The notes under the pieces were generated by a model. That model worked only from the letters and a program-made list of their open reading frames with translations, was not told where the DNA came from and did not search any database. Below, piece by piece: positions 9,101 to 18,300 of a stretch of DNA of 64,000 bases. Origin of the DNA: Girardinichthys multiradiatus. Its lineage: Eukaryota > Chordata > Actinopteri > Cyprinodontiformes > Goodeidae. The translations under genes were made by a program, and so were the position numbers. Within the stretch, counting starts at the first letter, position 1. Every line of letters begins with the position of its first letter. The stretch covers positions 19,986,820 through 20,050,819 of the forward strand of contig NC_061798.1 in NCBI RefSeq assembly GCF_021462225.1. Reading direction: 5' to 3'.

Positions 9101-11553
9101 GCATACAGCTCATGAAAACCCAAAATTCCTATCTCACAAAATTAGCATATTTCATCCGACCAATAAAAGAAAAGTGTTTTTAATACAAAAAACGTCAACC
9201 TTCAAATAATCATGTACAGTTATGCACTCAATACTTGGTCGGGAATCCTTTTGCAGAAATGACTGCTTCAATGCGGCGTGGCATGGAGGCAATCAGCCTG
9301 TGGCACTGCTGAGGTCTTATGGAAGTCCAGGATGCTTCGATAGCGGCCTTTAGCTCATCCAGAGTGTTGGGTCTTGAGTCTCTCAACGTTCTCTTCACAA
9401 TATCCCACAGATTCTCTATGGGGTTCAGGTCAGGAGAGTTGGCAGGCCAATTGAGCACAGTGATACCATGGTCAGTAAACCATTTACCAGTGGTTTTGGC
9501 ACTGTGAGCAGGTGCCAGGTCGTGCTGAAAAATGAAATCTTCATCTCTATAAAGCTTTTCAGCAGATGGAAGCATGAAGTGCTCCAAAATCTCCTGATAG
9601 CTAGCTGCATTGACCCTGCCCTTGATAAAACACAGTGGACCAACACCAGCAGCTGACACGGCACCCCAGACCATCACTGACTGTGGGTACTTGACACTGG
9701 ACTTCTGGCATTTTGGCATTTCCTTCTCCCCAGTCTTCCTCCAGACTCTGGCATCTTGATTTCCGAATGACATGCAGAATTTGCTTTCATCCAAAAAAAG
9801 TACTTTGGACCACTGAGCAACAGTCCAGTGCTGCTTCTCTGTAGCCCAGGTCAGGCGCTTCTGCCGCTGTTTCTGGTTCAAAAGTGGCTTGACCTGGGGA
9901 ATGCGGCACCTGTAGCCCATTTCCTGCACACGCCTGTGCACGGTGGCTCTGGATGTTTCTACTCCAGACTCAGTCCACTGCTTCCGCAGGTCCCCCAAGG
10001 TCTGGAATCGGCCCTTCTCCACAATCTTCCTCAGGGTCCGGTCACCTCTTCTCGTTGTGCAGCGTTTTCTGCCACACTTTTTCCTTCCCACAGACTTCCC
10101 ACTGAGGTGCCTTGATACAGCACTCTGGGAACAGCCTATTCGTTCAGAAATTTCTTTCTGTCTTACCCTCTTGCTTGAGGGTGTCAATAGTGGCCTTCTG
10201 GACAGCAGTCAGGTCGGCAGTCTTACCCATGATTGGGGTTTTGAGTGATGAACCAGGCTGGGAGTTTTAAAGGCCTCAGGAATCTTTTGCAGGTGTTTAG
10301 AGTTAACTCGTTGATTCAGATGATTAGGTTCATAGCTCGTTTAGAGACCCTTTTAATGATATGCTAATTTTGTGAGATAGGAATTTTGGGTTTTCATGAG
10401 CTGTATGCCAAAATCATCCGTATTAAGACAATAAAAGACCTGAAATATTTCAGTTAGTGTGCAATGAATCTAAAATATATGAATGTTAAATTTTCATCAT
10501 GACATTATGGAAAATAATGAACTTTATCACAATATGCTAATATTTTGAGAAGGACCTGTATATGAAAACCTTTGAAAAGCACTGTATCAAGCTTATTTAT
10601 ATTCCACAAATAATACCAACTTTATTTTAAGAATAGTATTATTAGTTATTGGTAATAGCCAGAAGAACCCTCTAAAAATGCTGTATTGCTATTATTTAAA
10701 GAGCTATAAAGGGGTAGTTTGCCAAAATTAAAAAAGAACACACTTATCTAAATAGATCAACAAACAGCAAATATGTCCAAATGACAAAAAACGTAGATTA
10801 TGACAAATCCTGTTTTTCTGCCTCCATTAGGTGACCAAGGCTATGTCTACTCCACGTTCCTGAAGCAGTACAATCCCCAGAGGGACTCCCAGCGTGCAAA
10901 CCATGACTTTGATGACCTCTACGTGTTCATGTCGCCCAGCAGCAGCGGCAGCATGCGCAGCATCAGCCTGAACACCACAGACAGCAGCTCAACCCTCTCA
11001 GGTCTGCAGGGAGAGCTGGAGAACACTGAAGAACTGGAAGAGTCTGTGGATGGCGACACCCAACAGGTGTGTGCGGTAGCCCGGGTGTATGTTTTGTAAT
11101 TGTTAATTCATTACAATAATGTTAAAGTTAGTGTATTTTTTTCTTCAAAACATTAAGATGTGATGTAAAGATAAACATCAGTGTAGACTTAACCAGTAGA
11201 GGTTATTGCTTTGTCCATGCAGAAAACTAATAAACAGTGCCACCTTTTGGTTTTAAATGAGAATACACCATGTGATGACTACTGGGAGTCAAAACAAAAT
11301 AATAAACTTTACCCACAAACAACGGTGTTGGTTGCAATCAGTAACATCTGAATTATGTTTGTCTCCACAGTATTATGCAGTGTATGCATTTCAAGCCCGC
11401 TGTGAACAGGAGCTGTCCCTGCAGGAGAACCAGCACGTCAACATACTGAAGTTTTGTGACCTGGGGGGCAACAAACAGTGGTGGTTGGCTGAGGCCAATG
11501 GTCAGAAGGGATACGTCCCTGCTAACTACCTTGGCAGAATGTCCTATGCATGA
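83..11553 (+). CDS. ARHGEF38: ARHGEF38, Rho guanine nucleotide exchange factor 38 (3' part; ten exons in window)
   Basis: Joined exons give 560 residues plus stop; the N-terminus and most of the DH domain lie left of the window. Visible in order: the end of the DH domain (motif [16 protein letters not shown] near residue 20), a BAR-type region (about residues 75-315), a first SH3-like domain (exons 5431-5632 and 10831-11066) and a C-terminal SH3 domain (AVYAF at its start, WWLAE and GYVPANYL near its end). DH-BAR-SH3-SH3 is the layout of the DNMBP/ARHGEF37/ARHGEF38 family, cytoplasmic activators of Rho GTPases. Assignment to ARHGEF38 rests on this layout plus the neighbours INTS12 and GSTCD, the same neighbours as in human. 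All exon phases join without a break. Odd points are an 18-nt exon, one GC-AG intron and a serine-rich insert in the BAR region. Specificity for a given GTPase cannot be read from the sequence. Confidence 0.88.
101..198 (+). other. short ARHGEF38 intron
   Basis: 98-bp intron, GTAAGT to CCACAG, following the microexon. Confidence 0.7.
199..398 (+). CDS. ARHGEF38: ARHGEF38 exon: C-terminal DH domain
   Basis: Acceptor AG at 197-198, donor GT at 399-400. Encodes [18 protein letters not shown], then the YPLLL helix and [13 protein letters not shown], the conserved last helix of DH domains. It begins on the third base of a codon and ends on the first; the split codon GTT joins to the exon at 518. 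Confidence 0.9.
518..654 (+). CDS. ARHGEF38: ARHGEF38 exon: DH-BAR linker
   Basis: Acceptor AG at 516-517 and donor GT at 655. Encodes LKYKR, then [19 protein letters not shown] and [10 protein letters not shown], the segment between DH and BAR in this family. Ends in phase 0. Confidence 0.88.
782..886 (+). CDS. ARHGEF38: ARHGEF38 exon: start of BAR domain
   Basis: 35 codons between TTTCTGCAG and GTGAGT. Encodes [20 protein letters not shown] and following residues, predicted helical. Phase 0 at both ends. Confidence 0.88.
1270..1720 (+). mobile_element. Tc1-like transposon relic
   Basis: Lies in the ARHGEF38 intron 887-2530. Plus-strand DNA preserves scrambled pieces of a Tc1 transposase region: the GGG-S-VM-WGCF block around 1310-1370, the KLK-G-H-V block at 1445-1480, and ACACAGATATGGTTGACCAG. 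Many stops and frameshifts. Relics of the same family recur at about 16570 and 32560. Confidence 0.55.
1721..2530. other. ARHGEF38 intron, nothing recognised
   Basis: Rest of the intron 887-2530. AT-rich; no further gene or repeat that I can assign. Confidence 0.5.
2531..2638 (+). CDS. ARHGEF38: ARHGEF38 exon: BAR domain
   Basis: 36 codons between CTCTGCAG and GTGAGT. Encodes [20 protein letters not shown] and a polar loop ([15 protein letters not shown]). Phase 0 at both ends. Confidence 0.85.
2639..3311. other. ARHGEF38 intron, nothing recognised
   Basis: 673-bp intron with an A-run near 3081 and a pyrimidine-rich 3' end. No repeat recognised. Confidence 0.5.
3312..3668 (+). CDS. ARHGEF38: ARHGEF38 exon: BAR domain core
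   Basis: 119 codons, phase 0 at both ends, between TTTAG and GTGAGA. Contains [19 protein letters not shown], a run of serines (about 12 of 16 residues) and [20 protein letters not shown]. The helices flanking the serine run are typical of the BAR region in this family; the serine run looks like an expanded loop. Confidence 0.88.
3753..3890 (+). CDS. ARHGEF38: ARHGEF38 exon: end of BAR domain
   Basis: 46 codons between TTTCTAG and GTAAGG, phase 0. Encodes [20 protein letters not shown] and a basic tail ([16 protein letters not shown]). Confidence 0.87.
3891..4692. other. ARHGEF38 intron, nothing recognised
   Basis: AT-rich intron sequence left of the MITE; no assignable element. Confidence 0.5.
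4693..5063. mobile_element. Tc1-type MITE (about 370 bp)
   Basis: Left end CAGGCCCTTGTTAGAGTATT and following CACATTTTGTCAC; right end has GTGACAAAATGG and TTGCTAGGCACTG in inverted orientation, with TA on the left side. The termini belong to the Tc1 family whose longer relics are at 7660, 20149, 59585 and 62140. No transposase remains; it is an internally deleted copy in the ARHGEF38 intron 3891-5430. Confidence 0.6.
5431..5632 (+). CDS. ARHGEF38: ARHGEF38 exon: first half of SH3-1, GC donor
   Basis: Acceptor CTTCCAG. Encodes [20 protein letters not shown] and [13 protein letters not shown], then WLVHTGG across the junction. The only donor that keeps the frame is GGAG|GCAAGT, a GC-AG intron border. 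Ends after the first base of a codon. Confidence 0.85.
6237..7660 (-). mobile_element. Tc1/mariner element with DD35E spacing, degenerate
   Basis: Transposase on the minus strand in overlapping broken frames (7271-7026, 7102-6821, 6945-6559). Seen: [52 protein letters not shown], the second Asp in FMDNNAPGH and the Glu in [11 protein letters not shown], with 35 residues between these two. Left terminus follows a TA and reads CACTACTCAAAACGTTGGGG; the inner part of the left repeat (ATATTTGGCTTT) is found inverted at 7641-7652. At least two frameshifts, so inactive. The right boundary is uncertain because the next element abuts it. Confidence 0.75.
8951..10558 (-). mobile_element. Tc1 transposon copy 1 (full length, frameshifted)
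   Basis: 1608 bp, bounded by TA on both sides (8949-8950, 10559-10560), beginning CAGGTTCTTCTCAAAATATT and ending in the inverted form. Terminal inverted repeats are about 200 bp. Same family as copy 2 at 21887 but in opposite orientation. Confidence 0.92.
9228..10230 (-). pseudogene. Tc1 transposase, copy 1, 2-bp deletion near N-terminus
   Basis: The frame 10187-9228 reads from [20 protein letters not shown] to the C-terminus without a stop. Compared with copy 2, two bases (AC) are missing near 10162, just before KEISERIGC, so the natural start [11 protein letters not shown] (from 10230) is out of frame. The DD34E triad is otherwise present ([24 protein letters not shown]). About ten residues differ from copy 2 downstream of the deletion. 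Confidence 0.88.
10831..11066 (+). CDS. ARHGEF38: ARHGEF38 exon: end of SH3-1 and linker
   Basis: Acceptor CTCCATTAG, donor GTGTGT. Begins in the codon split with the exon ending at 5632 (G + GT = Gly). Encodes [15 protein letters not shown], which closes the first SH3 domain, then a polar, serine-rich linker ending DGDTQQ. Phase 0 at its end. Confidence 0.88.
11371..11553 (+). CDS. ARHGEF38: ARHGEF38 last exon: C-terminal SH3 domain
   Basis: Acceptor CTCCACAG at 11370; TGA stop at 11551-11553. One complete SH3 domain in 60 residues: [19 protein letters not shown], then the WW pair, [11 protein letters not shown] and a short tail ending MSYA. Confidence 0.92.
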   Translation, partial: YYAVYAFQARCEQELSLQENQHVNILKFCDLGGNKQWWLAEANGQKGYVPANYLGRMSYA

Positions 11554-11603
11554 ACATGGAATGTTTGCTTTTTTATTATAGTTTTATTTTTAAAAATGGC
11601 AAA

Positions 11604-11609
11604 AATAAA
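11604..11609 (+). promoter_or_regulatory. ARHGEF38 poly(A) signal candidate
   Basis: AATAAA 51 bases after the TGA stop. Would give a very short 3' UTR; other signals may exist further down. Confidence 0.4.
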
Positions 11610-12582
11610 ACTAACCAAAACCAACAATTAAAAACAATTCTTAACCATGACAGCCCCTACATCCGCTGATGTTTTTAGTAGTTAAAGGTTAAATATTCAT
11701 CTATTTAAATGTAATACCAAAGCTATGTTTAAAATAGCAGCTACAAAAGCATGTTTATTTTCTTATTGCATCAGCTTTTAGTACATTATTTTAAATTTAT
11801 TCAACAAACAGCCTATTTAGACGTGTCATTTCTCAGCCGTAATGGTTTCTCTTTGTTATGCTGTGGACTAAAGCGCTCATACCATCCAATGATGTTCATA
11901 ACAGCGTCCGGGATAAGTTCATTTATCACCATCTATGGCCATAACAGGATATTTTCGTTATTTCCAAAGAGAATATCATATTTTAAGTAGGCGTGGCACA
12001 AGGATCTCGTGTGCAACAGTCTATCTTATACATGATTGGGTATTTATTTTATTTATCAAAACCATTTCTCCACATAGTGTTGGAGAGTAATCGACCTGTC
12101 TTGTTTTACGGAAAACATCCTGTTCTCTGCGGGGTGTTTTGCAGTTACCTAAGATGTCCTCCATAATTATTGGCAGTGCTGGTAAAGAAGTATTTAGAAG
12201 TGCTAATTGGCTGTTCTGAGGTTTTTATAACACCAGTTCTGTGATGTGCAAGCAGTGGAGTTTGCTTTTGTTTATCTTCCTCGCCACTGTGCATAGTGGA
12301 AAGATAAATTTAGGTCCTCAGCCATTATTTTTCAAGTTGTTCTACATCATATCTATATCTACAGAGTCATCACTCTGACTGTAGATATAGGCAAGTTTAG
12401 GCAGCTATCCGTGTTCTTGAATCCATCTCCTGATTTATAAATATAAAAACACATCTGGCGTACTCGCAGGGCATGTTCTCTTGTCTTACCCATTTGGAAG
12501 AGTGGATAAGACAAAAGCCTCCGTTATCATGTCATAACAATAGTCCAAGACACAGCAAGTTACAGGTTACTAATTTAAATTT
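11610..12582. other. intergenic, ARHGEF38 3' side
   Basis: AT-rich DNA with no gene recognised. Contains an imperfect palindrome with 12-bp perfect outer arms at 12353-12364 and 12379-12390. Confidence 0.5.
12353..12390. repeat. foldback hairpin
   Basis: Arms CTATATCTACAG and CTGTAGATATAG pair perfectly; the inner CAGAGT and ACTCTG can extend the stem imperfectly. Confidence 0.6.
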
Positions 12583-12584
12583 AA

Positions 12585-12815
12585 AACACCCTGATCAGTG
12601 GGAAGAGTAGTCGTCCTGCAATCCGAAAGGGTTCGATTCCAGCTTCCTCCAAATTGTTGATATGCCCCTGGGCAAGGCACTTAACCTTGTTACCTACTGA
12701 TCTACGTACCGGCGCATGAGTGAGTGTGATTGGGTGAATGTGGCTCCAGTGTAAAGCGCTTTGAGTGGCCGGTATGACTGAAAAGGCGCTATATAAGTTT
12801 GGTCCCTTTACCATT
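12585..12815 (+). mobile_element. tRNA-derived SINE
   Basis: Head resembles a tRNA gene: a perfect pol III B box GGTTCGATTCC at 12630-12640. The body includes GGGCAAGGCACTTAACC, then TGAGTGTGATTGGGTGAATG, and the tail GTAAAGCGCTTTGAGTGGCC then GGCGCTATATAAG. The tail resembles the 3' end of the L2-type LINE at 42605 (GGCGCTATATAAATAAAACT on its sense strand), as expected for a SINE mobilised by such a LINE. Not a functional tRNA. Confidence 0.8.
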
Positions 12816-13756
12816 TTATTTGAACTATTCTCAAAAAAACTTGAGATTTGTTCCCCACATAATAAATGTAGTCAAAGTAAAGGTTGGTTTATTGCTTTTA
12901 ATTTTCAGATTGATGTTATGCTACAAAAACAAACACACTTATTTTGAGTGTTTATTTTTTTTATTTTTTAGCTAGACCTTTACCAGTGCCAGTAAGTGTG
13001 GAAAGCAGCTTACATGTTCAGGTTTTAAGATCAGAACCAGTCTAAGATCAGGAAGTGCTTTTGTTTAAACAATAAAGCAAGATTCACCACTTTATATTGC
13101 TCCTATCTAAACTTCTACTCATAGTTTGTATTAAAACCGAACATCCGAATTTCCACAACTATGGGAGTTTAAAAGGAAATCGGTAATTCCAATCAAAGTT
13201 TGAATTTGAAATATATGAAATTCAATGTTTTTTTGTTTGTGGGTTTTTGTCTTGTTTTGTAAACATGTTAAATGTATGCTTTGTGAATACTGAAACTGCA
13301 CTTTGCAAATGTAAACGTTATCAGCCGCCATGTTAAACTGCTTTGTCTTTATATGAATGTAGCGTGAGAGCTCACATTAGTATTTAACCCGTCATTTGGT
13401 CTGGAATATGAACGAACGTGGATAATCAGATGTAAGTACAGTGCACTTTAGCACTTTTTGTACCTCAGTGTTGTTTATATTGATGAAGTGATACGATCAT
13501 GAAGTAATGTAAAATGTGACCTGATTTAGAGATAATTTACATGAATGAAGTAAACCATGAAGAATATTTTTATGATTTAATCAAAATGTTTTTATGATTT
13601 CTATAGTTTCTCTGAATATATCGACTCATATTTAATAAACTAAATATCACACTTTTCTTGACTAGTTTTCACATCTTTCAGCCAATTTTAAATACAAAAT
13701 AGAAAAAAGGTTCTCAATTAAGTTACAACCGATTCTGTATCAACAGTGGAGAACCT
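12816..13756. other. intergenic, nothing recognised
   Basis: AT-rich; no coding or repeat signature that I can assign. Confidence 0.5.
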
Positions 13757-14400
13757 TTAAATAAGGAACATACAAAAAACGCCAAGAAAGAAAGGAAGCA
13801 GGAAACTGGAAAGGAAGAAATAAAACAATGACCTAAAAAAAAGCAACGTAACAAAAACTAAAGAACACAACGGTGAAAGAATAGAAAGCAGGATGCAAGG
13901 AAGGAAAGATAGAAAGAGAAAAGGGAATGAATGAATGTAAGACAAGGGTGAAAGGAAAGGCAAGGAAGGAAAGAAAGAAAGCTATGACAACAACAGGAAA
14001 GAATGAAACAAGGGATAAAACAATTATGCAAAGAAAGAAAAAACAAATGCAGGAAAAAGGTAAAGAAAGGTAGCAGAGAAGGAGGACAAACACTTGGAAG
14101 GAAAGTAGGGGATGAAACAATGAAAGGAAAAAGAAAGGCCAGCAAATGAAGGACACAAGGAAAGAAAGGAAGGCCCTCAAGCAGAAAGAAAGAAAGAACA
14201 AATGAACAGAAGGAAGAACGGCAGAGGGACAAACGATATAAGCAAGAAAAGAAGGGATGAAAATAAAAAGAACGGAAGTACAACAAAGTAAGGACACAAG
14301 GAAGGTAGGATATAAGGGACTAAGGAAAGAGGGACATGATCGATAAAAGAAGGGAGAACACAATGAAGAATGGAAAGATCCAAAAGTGGCAAAAAAGGAC
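13757..14400 (+). repeat. 0.65-kb polypurine (GGAA/GAAA-rich) tract
   Basis: Imperfect GGAAAG/AAGGAAGG units; the plus strand is overwhelmingly A and G. It sits between the convergent 3' ends of ARHGEF38 and INTS12. The long reading frames on the opposite strand are low-complexity Phe/Leu/Ser artefacts. Confidence 0.85.
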
Positions 14401-14555
14401 AGTAAAAAGGAAACCTGGAAATACAAATAGTTTTCCAACTTCAGTTTTCTCTTTCTAATCCAGACCTCTAATACTGAAATCAAAATAATATTTTCCAGAA
14501 GGTGTAGGAACCCTGTAAAAAGTGACGGATACAGTCAGTCTGTGAGAAGAGATTA

Positions 14556-14561
14556 TTTATT
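14556..14561 (-). promoter_or_regulatory. INTS12 poly(A) signal candidate
   Basis: AATAAA on the minus strand, about 217 bases past the INTS12 stop codon. Confidence 0.4.
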
Positions 14562-14777
14562 TACCGGGTTGTTAAAAAGTGACACTTTGCTCGTTGGTTA
14601 GCTTTGTTGGGACAGAAGTATCCAGCAGCATTTACACACAGTAAAGTTCAAGTATGTGACTGGATGGTGGATACACGTTATGCAGAAGCTCTGGAAGTAC
14701 AAAAACAATGATCTAAATTCACTTATTTACTTTCTATCTGCTTACTGTCCTCCATGTCTGTTTCTTTAAACCCCGAC

Positions 14778-15326
14778 TCATTTCTTTAGTTTCTTCTGAG
14801 CTGCTTTCTTCTTAAAGATTTGCAAGCGTTTCATGGCGTTAAGCTGGGACTCTTGAGAGGTCGGTGCGCCCTTTGAGCCGTTCCCATTGTTTCCATTACC
14901 TCCTCCGTTATTCCCTCCGTTCCCCCCAACTGCTGCCTGGGAACTACTTGGTGAGCCTGCTCCAGATGAAGCGGAGCCTTTCCCTTGGCTCTCACCACTT
15001 GATGAGCGGTTAAGTGCCTGCTTACCTAGGGTTAGAGGCGGGGGAGGTTTAGGAGTTGACTGGCTGGAGCCGTTTCCATTGCTGCTCCCAGTAACCTTTG
15101 CGCTGCCAAGTCCTGATTTGGCTCCTGCTAGTCCCGACAAACCCACCGGTTTCTGACCGGCAGGAGCCGTCAAAGTCTTGCTGCTCCCGCTCGGGCCTGA
15201 GGAGGCCAGTTTGGAAGTGGCAGGAACAGACGGGTTTGTTTTGGCACCAAACGCGGCCCAGCCTGTGAGACCGCTGACCGGGGAGGAGGAGTTGCTGCTG
15301 GTGGGGTTGGCTAATGTAGCTGGAGG
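14778..15326 (-). CDS. INTS12: INTS12 last coding exon
   Basis: Acceptor TTTCCTGCAG. 182 codons plus [27 protein letters not shown], a poly-Pro stretch [12 protein letters not shown], Gly/Asn repeats and the conserved end [15 protein letters not shown] with a lysine-rich tail. Confidence 0.94.
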   Translation of the reverse strand, partial: PPATLANPTSSNSSSPVSGLTGWAAFGAKTNPSVPATSKLASSGPSGSSKTLTAPAGQKPVGLSGLAGAKSGLGSAKVTGSSNGNGSSQSTPKPPPPLTLGKQALNRSSSGESQGKGSASSGAGSPSSSQAAVGGNGGNNGGGNGNNGNGSKGAPTSQESQLNAMKRLQIFKKKAAQKKLKK

Positions 15327-18300
15327 CTGCAGGAAATGAGGGAAAACAATGAGGGAACATCATGTGGTTTTATTTGTGGGCCATCCCATAATCTATTGCC
15401 GTTTAGAAATTATTACCAGGGAATAAGCAGAAGAATAAAATCCAACTACTACTACAACTACTTATACTACTAATAATTAAAATTAAACTATTATTCTAAC
15501 AAACAAAAATTTATGTACAAAATAATATTTAAATTATAACAAATAAATATAACAGAATAATAAAAAAAAAAAACGCTTAAATCTGTGTAATGTTTGGGCT
15601 CATTCAGATGAGGTCTACAGCTTTTATTAGCTTTAATTATAGGTAATAGGTTATGTGCTCAAATGTAACTGTATACATGACAAAGATTAGCAGGTCAAAA
15701 GATAGCAAAAAATGTTTAAATGTGTAAAAAAAAAGTGTACAAAATGTGCGTAAGGCACAGTAGAATGTGATATTAATCTTTTTTTGAGACATTAACCAGC
15801 TGTAGTTTCATTCTGTGATGCAACGTGACAAGAATTCAGTATTTAGCTACAATAACGACATCATGGTGAAATTTAAAAGTAAACTTGCATTAAAAGCTGT
15901 TAAAGAAAAAAAAAAAAAAAAACCTCGTTGTCTGAAGTGATTTATGAATAACTGGCTTTCTGGAGCTGTTTGGTACATTTAGAGCAACTGTGTCTATTAA
16001 ATATGCATTTATAAGTACAGCATGTATAATGAAAATCAATCTCATTCTAAGCCCTCATAAAGAAGCATAACAATAAATTAATAAAAAAAATTAATCCAAC
16101 AGCTAATTCGAACACATTTATTCAGTGGTGGAAAAAAAAAACCCTCCACTTAGAAATAATTATTTTTAACAGAATCATCAGTACCACTATTATTGGTACC
16201 TAACGATCCGTTTCAAATAAATATACTTGAAGCAATATATAAATGTTTACTTTTCTTTTTTTAAGTTGATCAACGTCTGAGCACGTTTTATTAGTAATCC
16301 ATGACTTTATGGCAGTGGCAACAAGGCTGAAAGAGGAACCCTGTATATCCCTTCACAGTGATGACATACTTAGGAGGTAATTCAGCTATTTGATTCAGGT
16401 GTGGTAAGGCAGGGAAACATCCAACAGGTGCAGAACAGTGGCTCCCAATGACTGGACCTGAAGACCCCTGCTCAGCTGGGACTTTACCTGGAACTGTGGG
16501 TTTTGGTTGGATGTGAGCAAGGTGGAGCTGTTTCAACACTCCGCTTTGTACCCAATGCCTACTGTTAGGTACAGAGAAGGATGCATGGCAGTGTGGGGAT
16601 GTATCTGTTCTAACGACCTGGGGGGCCTTGCAAGAGTGTATGGCATTATGGAGTCTTTACATTAAATACAAATCTGGAGAACTCTGACAGAAAACAGAAA
16701 TGCACCATTTTTCAGCAGAATAATAATCTAAACCATAGAATGAAATCAACCCAGAAATGGTTTGGCACAAAAAAAATCAGCCTCCTTCCAGCCCTCAAAG
16801 ACTAAATGCTATAGAAACCTGGGAGGTGAACGTAAGAGAATGGAACATGAGAAGACACAGAAGAAGCGTGGTACAATTGGCAAAAGGAGGCAGTACAAAG
16901 TATTTACAACAGGTGAAAACAAACAGGCCACTGGTGATATGGTTAAAAAGGACTTTTTCTTAATAGGGAGTTTCTTTCTCCACTGGATGAATGTAGCCTC
17001 AATAAATGTTGATTGCTTGTAAACTTTTCAATGTGACATTATGCTCCTGCCATACCAGGCCAATTTCTGTTAAGGCTTTTTACTAATCTTTACCACGGGC
17101 GCCAACAAATGGGGACTGCTTGTGTATAGCCGACATACCTTCACTTCTGTTCTTTTGAAAGCTTGGAAGGTGCTGGTTGTTTCGGTTTTTAGTTTGAGGT
17201 CCGTCTTCTTCACCACGGTGTCCTTTACAACAGGCGCGGATGATGCAGAGGCGGGGGACGGTTTCTGTGGAGGTTTCTGGGCCTTGACGACAACGATAAA
17301 GATGTTAATTTGCTGTCGAAGCAACATGACAATGGACTGGAATACCGGAACGCATTTCTTTTCCCTCACCATGCGTTTCATTTGCCTGGTGCAGCGGGCG
17401 CAGTACCACATGAGTCGGGGGTCGTTAACTTCTTTATCTGTCACTTGAGGTCTATGACACTCTTGGTGGTAGAGATTATGACACTCCTGGCACTCCACCA
17501 GCTGGTTTCCCATGGTCACAGTCATTTGTCTGATTGATATTAAAAATCCCAACAAGTTAAAGTGTAATAATATTTGCTGATCTACCCTTTTTAAAAACTA
17601 ATGATTAATATGTACCTGCAAACCACGCAAACCAGGCCCATCTCCATGGCGAAGTCATCTGCGTTGGTCTCATCGTAGTCGTTTATGTTTGGCAACAGGT
17701 CTTTGCTTGTCTGAACAGTAATGGGAGAAGATCGACTCTCCGGTTTCTCCAAACGAGGCTTTTTCGGGGGGTCCACTTCACCGAGGTCAACCCTGACCTG
17801 ATTTTCAGAAAATACGACAAAATTTCAATTTTATGATCGAGTCTGACTTTTGTGCTTGTAAGGCCAAATGGGAACATGCATGCTTGTTGCACTTTAGAGA
17901 ATAAGACAACTTATTCACCAAAACATCGCAATGCAACAAATTATACCATGCCACTTAAAGAGAGAAAACATTTATTCATAGATGACTAAACCGATCTGGA
18001 AGATCAGAAAATGCTAAGGAGCTGTAAAAATAATCCCAAAGACTTGTGTATTCAGGATACATCCAGACTCTATTTGTCAAGTTTCCTTTGAGACACCTGT
18101 ATCATATACAGGAATGAAGATGTCTCTAGATAACATGGAAGGTTGTCTTTGTTCCTTCCTTGTTAAAAAGTGGGGCCCCATCATATTTACATCATCATCG
18201 CCCCAAATCCAAACTTTCTACTTTTTCCAAGAGAACCTGAATCTAAAACCAGAAACAACTGAAGCAATACTTGGTTGAAAATATTTTAAACTGAACTTTA

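Larger units (their letters stand above)
7660..10584 (-). mobile_element. Tc1 relic split by a younger Tc1 insertion
   Basis: The left part (7660-8948) starts with the ACAATTTGTCACACTACAAC terminus and carries minus-strand transposase remnants, for example [16 protein letters not shown] and [14 protein letters not shown] at 8521-8309 and the inverted GGTGG-CATG block near 8280. The right terminus continues after the younger element as CCTTTGAAAAGCACTG (10569-10584) followed by TA. The copy at 8951-10558 therefore inserted close to the end of this older element. Confidence 0.6.
5633..10830 (+). other. 5.2-kb GC-AG intron of ARHGEF38 loaded with Tc1 elements
   Basis: Starts GCAAGTGT and ends CTCCATTAG. 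At least three Tc1-type elements fill 6237-10584. 5720-6236 and 10586-10830 hold nothing I can assign. Confidence 0.75.

Noticed and set aside
12630..12640. Possible tRNA gene from the perfect B box
   Set aside because: No cloverleaf or acceptor stem; the downstream body and tail identify a SINE.
13833..14483. Long minus-strand frames rich in Phe, Leu and Ser
   Set aside because: They are the complement of a polypurine tract; overlapping frames in the same strand give similar low-complexity output and there is no domain.
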